From positions 1 to 31,216 of the forward strand of contig DASQDR010000192.1 in assembly GCA_035634055.1 (NCBI GenBank): a stretch of DNA of 31,216 nucleotides, written 5' to 3'. This stretch comes from JAICTV01 sp035634055 (GTDB lineage: Bacteria > Planctomycetota > Phycisphaerae > Tepidisphaerales > Tepidisphaeraceae). How positions within the stretch are numbered: the stretch's first letter is position 1; each line of letters starts with the position of its first letter. Made by a program: the position numbers and the translations under genes. Of the stretch, positions 8,520-16,062 are shown piece after piece. The notes under the pieces are model-generated. The model was not told the origin of the DNA. It did no database searches and worked only from the letters and a program-made list of their open reading frames with translations.

Positions 8520-8547
8520 ATGGTACGATTGGACGAACAATTGTCAA
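8520..8547 (-). promoter_or_regulatory. Predicted promoter of the metal-uptake operon
   Basis: Read on the minus strand, TTGACA (8547-8542) is a perfect -35 and TACCAT (8525-8520) is a 4/6 -10, with 16 bases between them. Transcription would begin near 8512, inside the inverted repeat at 8501-8516, about 22 bases upstream of the first start codon. Confidence 0.55.
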
Positions 8548-8564
8548 GGTGTTACCCTCATTTT

Positions 8565-9227
8565 GTGGCAACGAGCACCGTCGAGAATTACCTCAAGACG
8601 CTTTACGCCGAGCAGCAGCGCGCGGGCGGGGGGCTGGTGGCGATGGGGGCGGTCGCCGCCGCCATGCGCGTGGCGCCCGGCACCGCCACGGCGATGGTGA
8701 AGGCGCTGGCGGAGAGCGACCTGGTCGAGTACGAGCCGCGAGGCGGGGTGCGGCTGACGGGCAAGGGGGAGAAGCTCGCGCTGCACGTGCTCCGCCGGCA
8801 CCGCCTGGTCGAACTGTTCCTCGTCGAGGTGCTGGGGCTGGATTGGTCGGAGGTGGACGAGGAGGCCGAGGAGCTGGAGCACGCGATCTCGGACAAGGTG
8901 CTGTCCAAGATCGACGACCTGCTCGGCCACCCGGAGGTCGACCCGCACGGCGACCCGATCCCGACGGCGAAGGGAAAGGTCACGCACCGCTCGCTCATGA
9001 GCCTGGCCGAGTGCGAGCTGGGTCGCGCGGTGCGCGTGGCGCGGGTGATCGACCAGAACCCGCAGTTCCTGCAATTCGTCGATCGCCACAGCCTGCGCCC
9101 GGGGACGGAGGTCGTCGTGCGCAGCCGCGACGACGTCGCCGACGCCGTCGCCGTCCACCCGCGCAACCAGCCGTCGCTCACGTTGGGCACCAAGGCTGCG
9201 GCGAAGATCCTGGTGGAGGCGGTGTAG
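8565..9227 (+). CDS. DtxR/MntR-family metal-dependent transcriptional regulator
   Basis: This is a probable metal-sensing repressor of the divergent uptake operon. GTG8565 gives MATSTVENYLKTLY, matching the usual DtxR/MntR N-terminus. An in-frame ATG at 8520 would add 15 unlikely residues. The 220-residue product has a winged helix (about 1-70), a dimerisation/metal domain (about 71-135, ending in HPEVDPHGDPIP) and a C-terminal FeoA/SH3-like domain (about 170-220). Aligned on DtxR numbering, His79, Glu83, Glu105 and His106 are kept. Position 98 is Asp instead of His, and position 102 is Glu as in MntR instead of Cys. Helix 1 has Asn8, Leu10 and Lys11, so it lacks both the MntR pair Asp8/Glu11 and DtxR Met10. 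The effector metal is therefore uncertain, though context favours manganese. Confidence 0.9.
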   Translation: MATSTVENYLKTLYAEQQRAGGGLVAMGAVAAAMRVAPGTATAMVKALAESDLVEYEPRGGVRLTGKGEKLALHVLRRHRLVELFLVEVLGLDWSEVDEEAEELEHAISDKVLSKIDDLLGHPEVDPHGDPIPTAKGKVTHRSLMSLAECELGRAVRVARVIDQNPQFLQFVDRHSLRPGTEVVVRSRDDVADAVAVHPRNQPSLTLGTKAAAKILVEAV

Positions 9228-9340
9228 CGCGCGCGCCCCGGCGCGTTGCTGCTATCGGAGCCTGCCACTGCCACCGTCGACCCCCACTTGAGTTGTCCCC
9301 CAGTTGCACCGGCTCCCGCGCCGCCCGAAAGTGTCGGGCC

Positions 9341-10696
9341 ATGAAGACCGTCGAACTCGACCCAAACCTGTTCATCGAGAACCGCCGCCGCCTCGTCGAA
9401 AGGCTGGAGCCCAACGCGCTGGTCGTGGTCAATGCCAACGACGTGATGCCCACCAACGCCGACGGCACGATGGGCTTCCACCAGAACGCCGACCTGTTCT
9501 ACCTCACGGGCGTGAACCAGGAAGAGACGATCCTGCTGCTGGCGCCGCAGGCGGCGGAGCCGAAGCACCGCGAAATGCTGTTCGTCCGCGAGACCAGCGA
9601 GCACCTCGCCATCTGGGAGGGGCGCAAGCTGACCAAGGAGCAGGCGGCGAACGTGTCGGGCATCAAGAGCGTACGGTGGACGTCGGAGTTTCCGGGGCTG
9701 CTGGGCGCGTTGATGCTGGAGGCGGAGAACGTCTACCTCAACACCAATGAGCACTCGCGCGCGACGGCGGACGTGGAGACGCGCGACCAGCGGTTCATCC
9801 GCGACGTGCAGCGCCGCTACCCGCTGCACCGCTACCACCGCCTGGCCCGGCTGATGCACGGGCTACGCGCGGTGAAGTCGCCGGCGGAGGTAGAGGCGAT
9901 CCGCCACGCGTCGCGCATCACCGCCGACGGCTTTCGGCGCGTGCTGAAGTTCGTCCGCCCAGGGGTGAACGAGGCGGAGGTGGAGGCGGAGTTCGCGCAT
10001 GAGTTCATCCGCCGGCGGGCGAGCTTCGCCTACCAGCCCATCATCGCCGCCGGCGAGAACAACAACGTCCTGCACTACGTGACCAACGATCAGCCGTGCA
10101 AGGACGGCCAACTCCTGCTGCTCGACGTGGCGGCGGGGTACGGCAATTACATGTCGGACCTGACGCGCACGATCCCCGTCAACGGGCGGTTCAGCAAGCG
10201 GCAGCGGCAGGTTTACGACGCGGTGCTGCGCGTGTTCCGTGCCGTGACGGCGGAGGTCCGCCCAGGCGCCAAGCTGCCAGAGCTGCGCAAGACGACCGAG
10301 TCGCTGATCGAGAGGGAACTGCTCGGCATCGGCCTGCTCAAGCGGTCGCAGGTCAAGAAGCAGGACCCGGACAACCCCGCGCTGCGCAAGTACTTTATGC
10401 ACGGCGTGGCCCACCCGATCGGGCTGGACGTCCACGACGTCGGGTTCACCCAGCGGCCGATCGAGGCGGGATGGGTGATCACGATCGAGCCCGGGATTTA
10501 CATTCGCGAGGAAAATTTCGGCGTCCGCCTGGAGAACACCGTGCTGGTGACGGACGACGGCGTCGAGGACCTGATGGCCGACGTGCCGATCGAGGCGGAG
10601 GAGATCGAAGAGATCATGTTCCGCCGCGGGCGAGGCGACGGCGGCGGCGGGGGAAGGAAGCGTCCATCTCGCGCGGGTTCGGCGCGGCGGCCCTAG
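9341..10696 (+). CDS. pepP: Xaa-Pro aminopeptidase (aminopeptidase P, M24B)
   Basis: This cytosolic enzyme is a dinuclear-metal peptidase that removes an N-terminal residue preceding proline. The 451-residue product has the N-terminal aminopeptidase P domain (GFHQNADLFYLTGVNQ near 46-61) and a creatinase-fold catalytic domain. The five metal ligands are visible: Asp262 in LLLDVAAGYG, Asp273 in MSDLTRT, His358 in GVAHPIGLDVHDVG, Glu383 in TIEPGIYI and Glu398 in RLENTVL. ATG9341 is the first start consistent with the family. Its ribosome-binding site is weak. The last 25 or so residues are a Gly/Arg-rich tail. The gene lies 113 bases after the regulator and ends four bases before the convergent symporter gene. 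Confidence 0.95.
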   Translation: MKTVELDPNLFIENRRRLVERLEPNALVVVNANDVMPTNADGTMGFHQNADLFYLTGVNQEETILLLAPQAAEPKHREMLFVRETSEHLAIWEGRKLTKEQAANVSGIKSVRWTSEFPGLLGALMLEAENVYLNTNEHSRATADVETRDQRFIRDVQRRYPLHRYHRLARLMHGLRAVKSPAEVEAIRHASRITADGFRRVLKFVRPGVNEAEVEAEFAHEFIRRRASFAYQPIIAAGENNNVLHYVTNDQPCKDGQLLLLDVAAGYGNYMSDLTRTIPVNGRFSKRQRQVYDAVLRVFRAVTAEVRPGAKLPELRKTTESLIERELLGIGLLKRSQVKKQDPDNPALRKYFMHGVAHPIGLDVHDVGFTQRPIEAGWVITIEPGIYIREENFGVRLENTVLVTDDGVEDLMADVPIEAEEIEEIMFRRGRGDGGGGGRKRPSRAGSARRP

Positions 10697-10700
10697 TCGG

Positions 10701-12479
10701 TTACGCCGAGGATGACGCCTCTCCCTGTTCGCGCAGCGCCACCGGTCGGTCGTCGTGCCGGGCCTCCCGGGCCATGCGCTCGGCGGCTTCCAACTGCGGG
10801 TCCGGCGTGCGAAAAAAGACGCCGATCGCAAGCACCACCAGTGCCCCGATCAACGCGAACCAGGTGAACGCCACCTTCGGGAGCCAAGCCGGCCGCACGT
10901 AGACGATGCCGGAGCCGGCCATCTGACCCCACAGGTTCGCCGCGTAGACGTGCAACTCGCCCAGCACGATCGTCACCACCAGGCCGCAGGTGATGGCGAT
11001 CATGTTCCCGACGTCGGAGCCGCGCCGGCGGGTGAACATGCCCAGCAGGAAGACCCCGAGCATCGGCCCGAGGATGAACCCTGCGATGCCCAGGACGACC
11101 GGGATGATGCGCACGTTTGGGTCGGTCACCTTCGCGTAGGCGAACGCGGCGGCGATGAGGATCATCAGCACCGCGAAGACCGCGGTGAACCACCGGGCGG
11201 CGGCGACGTGGTGCCGTTCGTCGCGGTGCCGCGCGAAGTAGGGGATGTACCAGTCGTTGGTCGCGCTGGTCGCCAGCGCGTTGAGCGCCGCCGATAAAGA
11301 TCCCATCGCCGTCGCGAACACGCCCGCCAGCACCAGCCCGCGCATGCCGGTCGGCAGGACGTTGAGGATGTAGCTGCCGAAGACGTCGCTGTTGACCGGC
11401 TTGCCCCTGGCGTCGAGCGGGAGGAACTGCGGGTGTTGCTGGTAGTAGACGATCAGCAGCACGCCGATGAACGTGAAGGTCGCGAAGATCGGCAGGTCCA
11501 TCACCGCCGCGGTGATCAGCGAGCGGCGGCTCTTCCTGTACGTCTCAGCCGTCAGCAGCCGCTGGACCATGTCCTGGTCGGTGCCGAAGGCGGCGACGTT
11601 CAGCGCGGCGTTGGCGACGACGGCGGACAGCAGCGTGTACGGGCTGGCGAGCGTGAGCTTCGCCCACTCCCACGCGGTCATCTCGGTCACGCCGCTGCTC
11701 GCCTTCCACTTGGCGACCAGCGACGGCTCCCAGCCGAAGATGAAGTACCCCTCGCCGCGCGTCATCTCCGGCACCGCCGCGCCTACGGCGCGCAGGCCGT
11801 CGAGCAGGTTCCAACTGTCGCCGCCCACGTGGTAGAGCAGCGTGCCGATCGCGAGCAGGGCGGTGCCGAACATGAGCGACGCCTGGATGACGTCCGTCCA
11901 GATGACCGCCTTGATCCCGCCGATCGCGGTGTAAAGGCACGTGAGCAGGGTGAGCAGCACGATGGCGATGACGTAGGGCCGCACGTCGGCCACGACGGTG
12001 AAGCCGACGTTCTCCCGCCCGCTGGCGAGCAGTTGCCACGCGAGCACCATGACCAGCGACGGCACGAACAGCCGCGTCCCCGACGCGAGCGTGCGCATGA
12101 AGAGGAACAGCGCCGAGACGTAGTTCTTGCTCGCCGGCCCGAAGCGGATGCCGAGGTAGTCGTAAACGGTATAAACCTTGTATTGGTAGTACGGCTTGAG
12201 GAAGAAGTAGCCGACCATCACGCGTCCGAGGATCAGGCCGACGACGATCTGCGCGTAGGCGAGGCTGCGCATGGCGAACCCCTCGCCGGGTGTGCCAAGG
12301 TAGGTAGCGGCACTGGTTTCGGCGGCGATGATGGAAGCCATCACCGCCCACCACGGCACGCGCCGCCCGCCGAGCGCGAAGTCGTGCAGGGAACTCTCCC
12401 GCCGGCCCATGGACAGGCCGATGAAGATGATCCCCACGAAGTAGACCAGGATGATCAGCCCGTCGATGAGCAGCGCCAT
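10701..12479 (-). CDS. Sodium:solute symporter family transporter (SSF)
   Basis: This is a cytoplasmic-membrane cotransporter that couples Na+ entry to uptake of a small solute, probably a sugar, amino sugar or sialic-acid-like compound. The 592-residue product has about 13-14 hydrophobic segments and SSF-typical stretches: FALGGRRVPWWAVMASIIAAETSA, TYLGTPGEGFA, YTVYDYLGIRFG, YTAIGGIKAVIWTDVIQ and the GTDQDMVQR motif. ATG12479 is the only sensible start. It has no clear Shine-Dalgarno, and TATAAC lies just upstream, so a very short leader is possible. The gene is divergent from the AmpG-like permease, next to nagZ, which makes a cell-wall sugar a reasonable guess for its substrate. Confidence 0.9.
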   Translation of the reverse strand: MALLIDGLIILVYFVGIIFIGLSMGRRESSLHDFALGGRRVPWWAVMASIIAAETSAATYLGTPGEGFAMRSLAYAQIVVGLILGRVMVGYFFLKPYYQYKVYTVYDYLGIRFGPASKNYVSALFLFMRTLASGTRLFVPSLVMVLAWQLLASGRENVGFTVVADVRPYVIAIVLLTLLTCLYTAIGGIKAVIWTDVIQASLMFGTALLAIGTLLYHVGGDSWNLLDGLRAVGAAVPEMTRGEGYFIFGWEPSLVAKWKASSGVTEMTAWEWAKLTLASPYTLLSAVVANAALNVAAFGTDQDMVQRLLTAETYRKSRRSLITAAVMDLPIFATFTFIGVLLIVYYQQHPQFLPLDARGKPVNSDVFGSYILNVLPTGMRGLVLAGVFATAMGSLSAALNALATSATNDWYIPYFARHRDERHHVAAARWFTAVFAVLMILIAAAFAYAKVTDPNVRIIPVVLGIAGFILGPMLGVFLLGMFTRRRGSDVGNMIAITCGLVVTIVLGELHVYAANLWGQMAGSGIVYVRPAWLPKVAFTWFALIGALVVLAIGVFFRTPDPQLEAAERMAREARHDDRPVALREQGEASSSA

Positions 12480-12503
12480 GCGGGCGGCTGTTATATCCCA
12501 AAG

Positions 12504-12532
12504 TTGGGGCGGTTGAGTGGAACGGTTAACAT
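12504..12532 (+). promoter_or_regulatory. Weak candidate promoter of the AmpG-like gene
   Basis: TTGGGG (12504-12509) and TAACAT (12527-12532) are 17 bases apart, each about 4/6 to consensus, 64 bases upstream of the GTG start. The 117-base divergent region also holds TATAAC on the minus strand (12495-12490) that could serve the symporter gene. Confidence 0.3.
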
Positions 12533-12596
12533 GCGCGCCCCGCGCCGCGGCCCCCGGGGGCCGCCGAGAGCGGCGGGAACAGAGAGAGGCCAACAC

Positions 12597-14348
12597 GTGA
12601 CCACCCCCTCGTCCCCCAATCCCGCCACGCCCCTGAACCCCGACCCCGCCGACACCCCGCTCCCCAACGACCGCGGGCCGGAACTGAACCGCGTGCCCGC
12701 CCAGGGGTTGGGCGGCGCCGACGGCGCTCGGCCGGTCGGCGATGCCACCCCCGCGGCAACCACGATCAACCCCTGGCTCTTCGTCCCGGTCCTCTACTTC
12801 ATGCAGTTCCTGCCCAACGGCATGGTGACGTCGATGTTCGGCGCCACTTACAAAAGCCTCGGGATCGACAACGTCAGCATCGCGACATGGACCGGCCTGG
12901 CCGCGCTGCCGTGGTCGTTCAAGATGTTCTGGGGGCCGCTGGTTGACCTGAACTTCACCAAGCGGCGGTGGACGGTCACGATGCAGGTGCTGCTCAGCGT
13001 CACCTTCCTCGTCACCGCCGGCGCCATCACCACGTCCAACTTTTTCGCGATCACCGTGGCAATGATGTTCGCGATGGCGACGCTGTCGGCGACGCACGAC
13101 ATCGCGTGCGACGGGCTGTACCTCATGTCGCTGGACAAGAAGCGGCAGGCGGCGTTCAGCGGCGTGATGGCGATGTTCTCGCGGTTGGGGCGGCTGTTCG
13201 TCGATGGAGTCCTGCTGGTGCTGGCGGGGCGACTCGCCAACGCCGGGATGCAGGCGCAGAACGCCTGGATGGTCGCATTGGCGATCGCCGCCATGCTGTA
13301 CGCGGCCGGCACGATCTGGAACTTCTTCATGCTCCCGCGCCCCGCGGCGGACGTGCCGGTGGCGGACGTCGCGCCCGGCGAGCGAACCAACAACGTCTGG
13401 CGCACGCTCACCATCGTCGCCGCCGGCGTGGTCGCCTACTTCGCCGCCAGCGCGATCGTCGAGCTGATCGGCTACGGCGTCTTCCGCAACCTGTACGCGG
13501 CGACCTACGACGCCGCCATGTCGCTCGCCGACCCGGCCGCGCGAAAGGCAGCGATGGAAGCGCTGGCCAAGCCAAAGGTTCCGGTTACCTGGCACATGAC
13601 CGCCGGCGAGCTGCGCACGCAGCTTTCCATCCTGGGGAGCTGCGCCGCGCTGCTGCCGTTCCTGTGGCTGCTCATCCGCCGACAGGTGAGCGGCACGCCG
13701 ATGGGTGATGCCTTCGTCAGCTACTTCCGCCAGCCCGGCTTCCGCTGGATCCTCTGCTTCATCGTCTTCTATCGCTTCGGCGAGGCGATGATCTTCGCGA
13801 TGGCGGCGCTGTTCATCCTCGACAAGCCCGAGGCGGGCGGCATGGGGGTCACACTCGACCAGCTCGGCGTGATCAAGGCAATGGCGCAGGCGGGCGGGCT
13901 GATCCTGGGCGGGCTGCTCGGCGGATGGTGGATCTCGCGCGTCGGGCTCCGCCGCGCCTTTTGGCCCTTGGTATTCTGCATGCACGTCCCCAACGTGCTG
14001 TACGTCTGGGCTGCGTACGAGCTCCCCCGGCCGATCTGGCTCTACCCGGTGGTGTTCCTCGAGGCCTTTGGTTACGGCGTCGGCTTCGCCGGGTACTTCG
14101 TCTACCTGATGCACGTGGCGCAGCGGGGCCGGTTCGTGACCAGCCATTACGCCATCGGGACCGGCCTTGGCGCCCTGTTCATTACCTTCGCAACCATCCT
14201 GGCCGGAATCGTCCAGTCAGTGTTTGGATATAAGGGCGTTTTCGTCACAGCGTGCATTTTGACCATTCCAGGCACCTTAACCTTGCTGTTTATCCCCATG
14301 GACGAGGAGGAGACAAAAAAGGTAAAAGCTGCTGGGGACGGGCATTAG
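12597..14348 (+). CDS. AmpG-like major facilitator superfamily permease
   Basis: This inner-membrane MFS transporter resembles AmpG, which imports GlcNAc-anhydroMurNAc muropeptides. GTG12597 follows AGAGAGAGG at good spacing. The 583-residue product begins with a Pro/Thr-rich cytoplasmic segment of about 55 residues. About 12 or more hydrophobic segments follow, with AmpG-like wording in the N-half (LPWSFKMFWGPLVDL, ATLSATHDIACDGLYL) and a C-half domain (FYRFGEAMIFAMAALFIL, YFVYLMHVAQRGRF). The central loop between the halves is longer than in E. coli AmpG, and the protein is about 90 residues longer overall. nagZ lies 63 bases downstream on the same strand, supporting a muropeptide or amino-sugar role. 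Substrate remains inferred. Confidence 0.85.
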   Translation: MTTPSSPNPATPLNPDPADTPLPNDRGPELNRVPAQGLGGADGARPVGDATPAATTINPWLFVPVLYFMQFLPNGMVTSMFGATYKSLGIDNVSIATWTGLAALPWSFKMFWGPLVDLNFTKRRWTVTMQVLLSVTFLVTAGAITTSNFFAITVAMMFAMATLSATHDIACDGLYLMSLDKKRQAAFSGVMAMFSRLGRLFVDGVLLVLAGRLANAGMQAQNAWMVALAIAAMLYAAGTIWNFFMLPRPAADVPVADVAPGERTNNVWRTLTIVAAGVVAYFAASAIVELIGYGVFRNLYAATYDAAMSLADPAARKAAMEALAKPKVPVTWHMTAGELRTQLSILGSCAALLPFLWLLIRRQVSGTPMGDAFVSYFRQPGFRWILCFIVFYRFGEAMIFAMAALFILDKPEAGGMGVTLDQLGVIKAMAQAGGLILGGLLGGWWISRVGLRRAFWPLVFCMHVPNVLYVWAAYELPRPIWLYPVVFLEAFGYGVGFAGYFVYLMHVAQRGRFVTSHYAIGTGLGALFITFATILAGIVQSVFGYKGVFVTACILTIPGTLTLLFIPMDEEETKKVKAAGDGH

Positions 14349-14411
14349 GGAAAACTCTTCAAAACATATGATTGCGTTTCGGGCGGCAGATAGGTTAACG
14401 TTCGCTGTTAT

Positions 14412-15542
14412 ATGAGAGACAGCAGCGAGCACTTGGCCGCTCGGATGGTCGGCATCGGCTTCGGCGGGACCTCGCCGAGCGCTGACGCGCGCGACCTGCT
14501 GCGTCGCGGGGTGCGCAACGTCATCTTCTTCGCGCGCAACGTTGAATCGCCGCAGCAGTTCTTCGAGCTCACCGCCACGGTCAAGTCCGCCGTCGCCGGG
14601 CCGCTGATGACCAGCGTCGACCAGGAGGGCGGGCGGGTGCTCCGCCTGCGCGAGCCGTTCACCCTTGTGCCGTCGATGCGGCAGGTGGGGCAGGCGGCGG
14701 ACGACAACCTCGCCTACGCCGTCGGCCGCATCCTCGCCCGCGAGCTGCGCGCGGTGAACCTCGACATGAACCTCGCGCCGGTGCTCGACGTCGACACCAA
14801 CCCGAGCAACCCGGTGATCAGCTCGCGCTCCTTCGGCGGGTCGCCGCAACTGGTGGCGCGGCTGGGCGCGTCCCTTGTGCGTGGGTTGCAGGACCACGGC
14901 GTCGGCTCCTGCGCCAAGCACTTTCCCGGGCACGGCGACACGAACAAGGACAGCCACCACGAGCTGCCGGTGTTGCCGAGGCACGACCTCGAGCGCATGT
15001 TTAAGGTCGAGCTGCCGCCGTTCATCGCCGCGGTGGACGCGGGCGTGGCGGCGGTGATGACCGCTCACGTGATCTACCCGCACCTCGACGAGCTGCCCGG
15101 CACGCTCAGCCGCACCATCATCAACGGCTTGCTCCGCCAGCGGCTGGGGTTCCGCGGGCTGGTGATGACCGACGACATGCAGATGAAGGCGATCGCGGAC
15201 CATTACGGTTTCGACGAGGCGATCGTCCTCGCCGCCAACGCGGGCGTCGACCTGCTCTGGATCTGCCACAGCCCCGACCTTCAGAACCGCGCCATCGACG
15301 TGCTGATCCGCGCGGTGGAGTCGGGGAAGCTCTCGCGGCAGCGGCTGGAGGAATCCGCCCGCCGGCTCGACGTGGTCATGAACCAATACGTCAATCCGCC
15401 CGCCGCCAAGCTGGACCTGTCGGCCATCGGCGCGCCCGAGCACCAGGTGATTGCCGACCGCATCGAGCAACTGGCCGGCATCACGATCGGGATCGAGACC
15501 GAGGATCCGACCGAAAGCTTCGTCCGCCAACAGCAGACGTGA
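14412..15542 (+). CDS. nagZ: Beta-N-acetylhexosaminidase NagZ (glycoside hydrolase family 3)
   Basis: This enzyme removes the N-acetylglucosamine residue from muropeptides during peptidoglycan recycling. The 376-residue protein has the GH3 NagZ loop KHFPGHGDT (169-177) followed by DSH (180-182), which supplies the His/Asp acid-base dyad. The nucleophile is Asp254 in VMTDDMQM. DQEGGRVLRL (about 70-79) binds substrate. No signal peptide is visible, so the enzyme is probably cytoplasmic and would act on products imported by the upstream AmpG-like permease. ATG14412 has no Shine-Dalgarno. A possible TTGCGT-18-TAACGT promoter (14372-14401) would start transcription within a few bases of the ATG, so the mRNA could be nearly leaderless. 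Confidence 0.93.
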   Translation: MRDSSEHLAARMVGIGFGGTSPSADARDLLRRGVRNVIFFARNVESPQQFFELTATVKSAVAGPLMTSVDQEGGRVLRLREPFTLVPSMRQVGQAADDNLAYAVGRILARELRAVNLDMNLAPVLDVDTNPSNPVISSRSFGGSPQLVARLGASLVRGLQDHGVGSCAKHFPGHGDTNKDSHHELPVLPRHDLERMFKVELPPFIAAVDAGVAAVMTAHVIYPHLDELPGTLSRTIINGLLRQRLGFRGLVMTDDMQMKAIADHYGFDEAIVLAANAGVDLLWICHSPDLQNRAIDVLIRAVESGKLSRQRLEESARRLDVVMNQYVNPPAAKLDLSAIGAPEHQVIADRIEQLAGITIGIETEDPTESFVRQQQT

Positions 15543-15570
15543 AGCTGGCCAACGTGTAACGCTTATCAGA

Positions 15571-15605
15571 GCGGCCGCGCGCGAGGGGGCGCGGCCGCAG
15601 CTTTT
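15571..15605 (+). terminator. Intrinsic terminator after nagZ
   Basis: A perfect 10-bp GC stem (GCGGCCGCGC / GCGCGGCCGC, 15571-15580 and 15589-15598) with an 8-base loop is followed by AGCTTTT. It lies 28 bases after the nagZ stop. Confidence 0.8.
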
Positions 15606-15728
15606 GGTAGCGTGCTCTGGCACACCTGTTGCACTTCTCAGGGCAACTCGCGGCGGACCGGCTGCCGCAACCGTTCCTCTCGCCCCGGCGCGCACGCGCG
15701 TGCGTCGCGGCCGAACAAGGAGATCGCC

Positions 15729-15848
15729 ATGCGTTACATCCTGATGGTGTTGCTGCTGGGTATGTTCGCCGTCACCAACATGGCCTGCGAGGCCGATGGC
15801 AAGGTCGGCGACGACGGCGCCAAGCTGAAGGTCGACGTGGACGACTAG
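15729..15848 (+). CDS. 39-residue membrane-anchored or lipoprotein-like small protein
   Basis: I do not recognise a family. ATG15729 is preceded by AAGGAG at ideal spacing, the best ribosome-binding site in this stretch. The product starts MRYILMVLLLGMFAVTNMAC: a short basic n-region, a hydrophobic core and Cys20. It then has a charged Asp/Lys-rich tail (DGKVGDDGAKLKVDVDD). The residues before Cys (NMA) are not a standard lipobox, so either lipid anchoring or simple membrane insertion is possible. A strong terminator follows at 15878, and the nagZ terminator lies upstream at 15571, so this looks like its own short transcription unit. No function is proposed. Confidence 0.7.
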   Translation: MRYILMVLLLGMFAVTNMACEADGKVGDDGAKLKVDVDD

Positions 15849-15877
15849 TCGGCACGCCCCACAAGAGAAGAGCACCA

Positions 15878-15922
15878 GGACCGACCCGCGCGAGCAGCCC
15901 TTCGCGCGGGTCGGTTCATTTT
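15878..15922 (+). terminator. Strong intrinsic terminator after the small protein gene
   Basis: A 14-bp perfect stem (15880-15893 with 15902-15915, ACCGACCCGCGCGA and its complement), extendable by G-U and G-C pairs, has an 8-base loop. It is followed by the T-rich CATTTT. It lies 30 bases after the stop codon at 15848. The rest of the gap to 16062 shows no supported feature. Confidence 0.85.
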
Positions 15923-16062
15923 ACCATCCGCGTCCGCTGGCGGCGCAGTTGGTTCAGAGCGCATAGAACCACCGGCTTACACATCTCTCACTGCTCTGGC
16001 GCGCGGGTCGCGACGGTGGGCGGATACCCTTCGCGCGCGCAGATGGTAGCATTCCCGGCTGC

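Noticed and set aside
8549..10696. A fusion of a regulator-region protein with aminopeptidase P
   Set aside because: The first 264 codons are the wrong frame of the DtxR-type gene. Recognisable peptidase sequence starts at ATG9341.
10701..14147. A very long minus-strand open frame joined to the symporter
   Set aside because: The upstream half lies antisense to the clear AmpG-like gene and has low-complexity, charged sequence. High GC makes long false frames common here. The real start is ATG12479.
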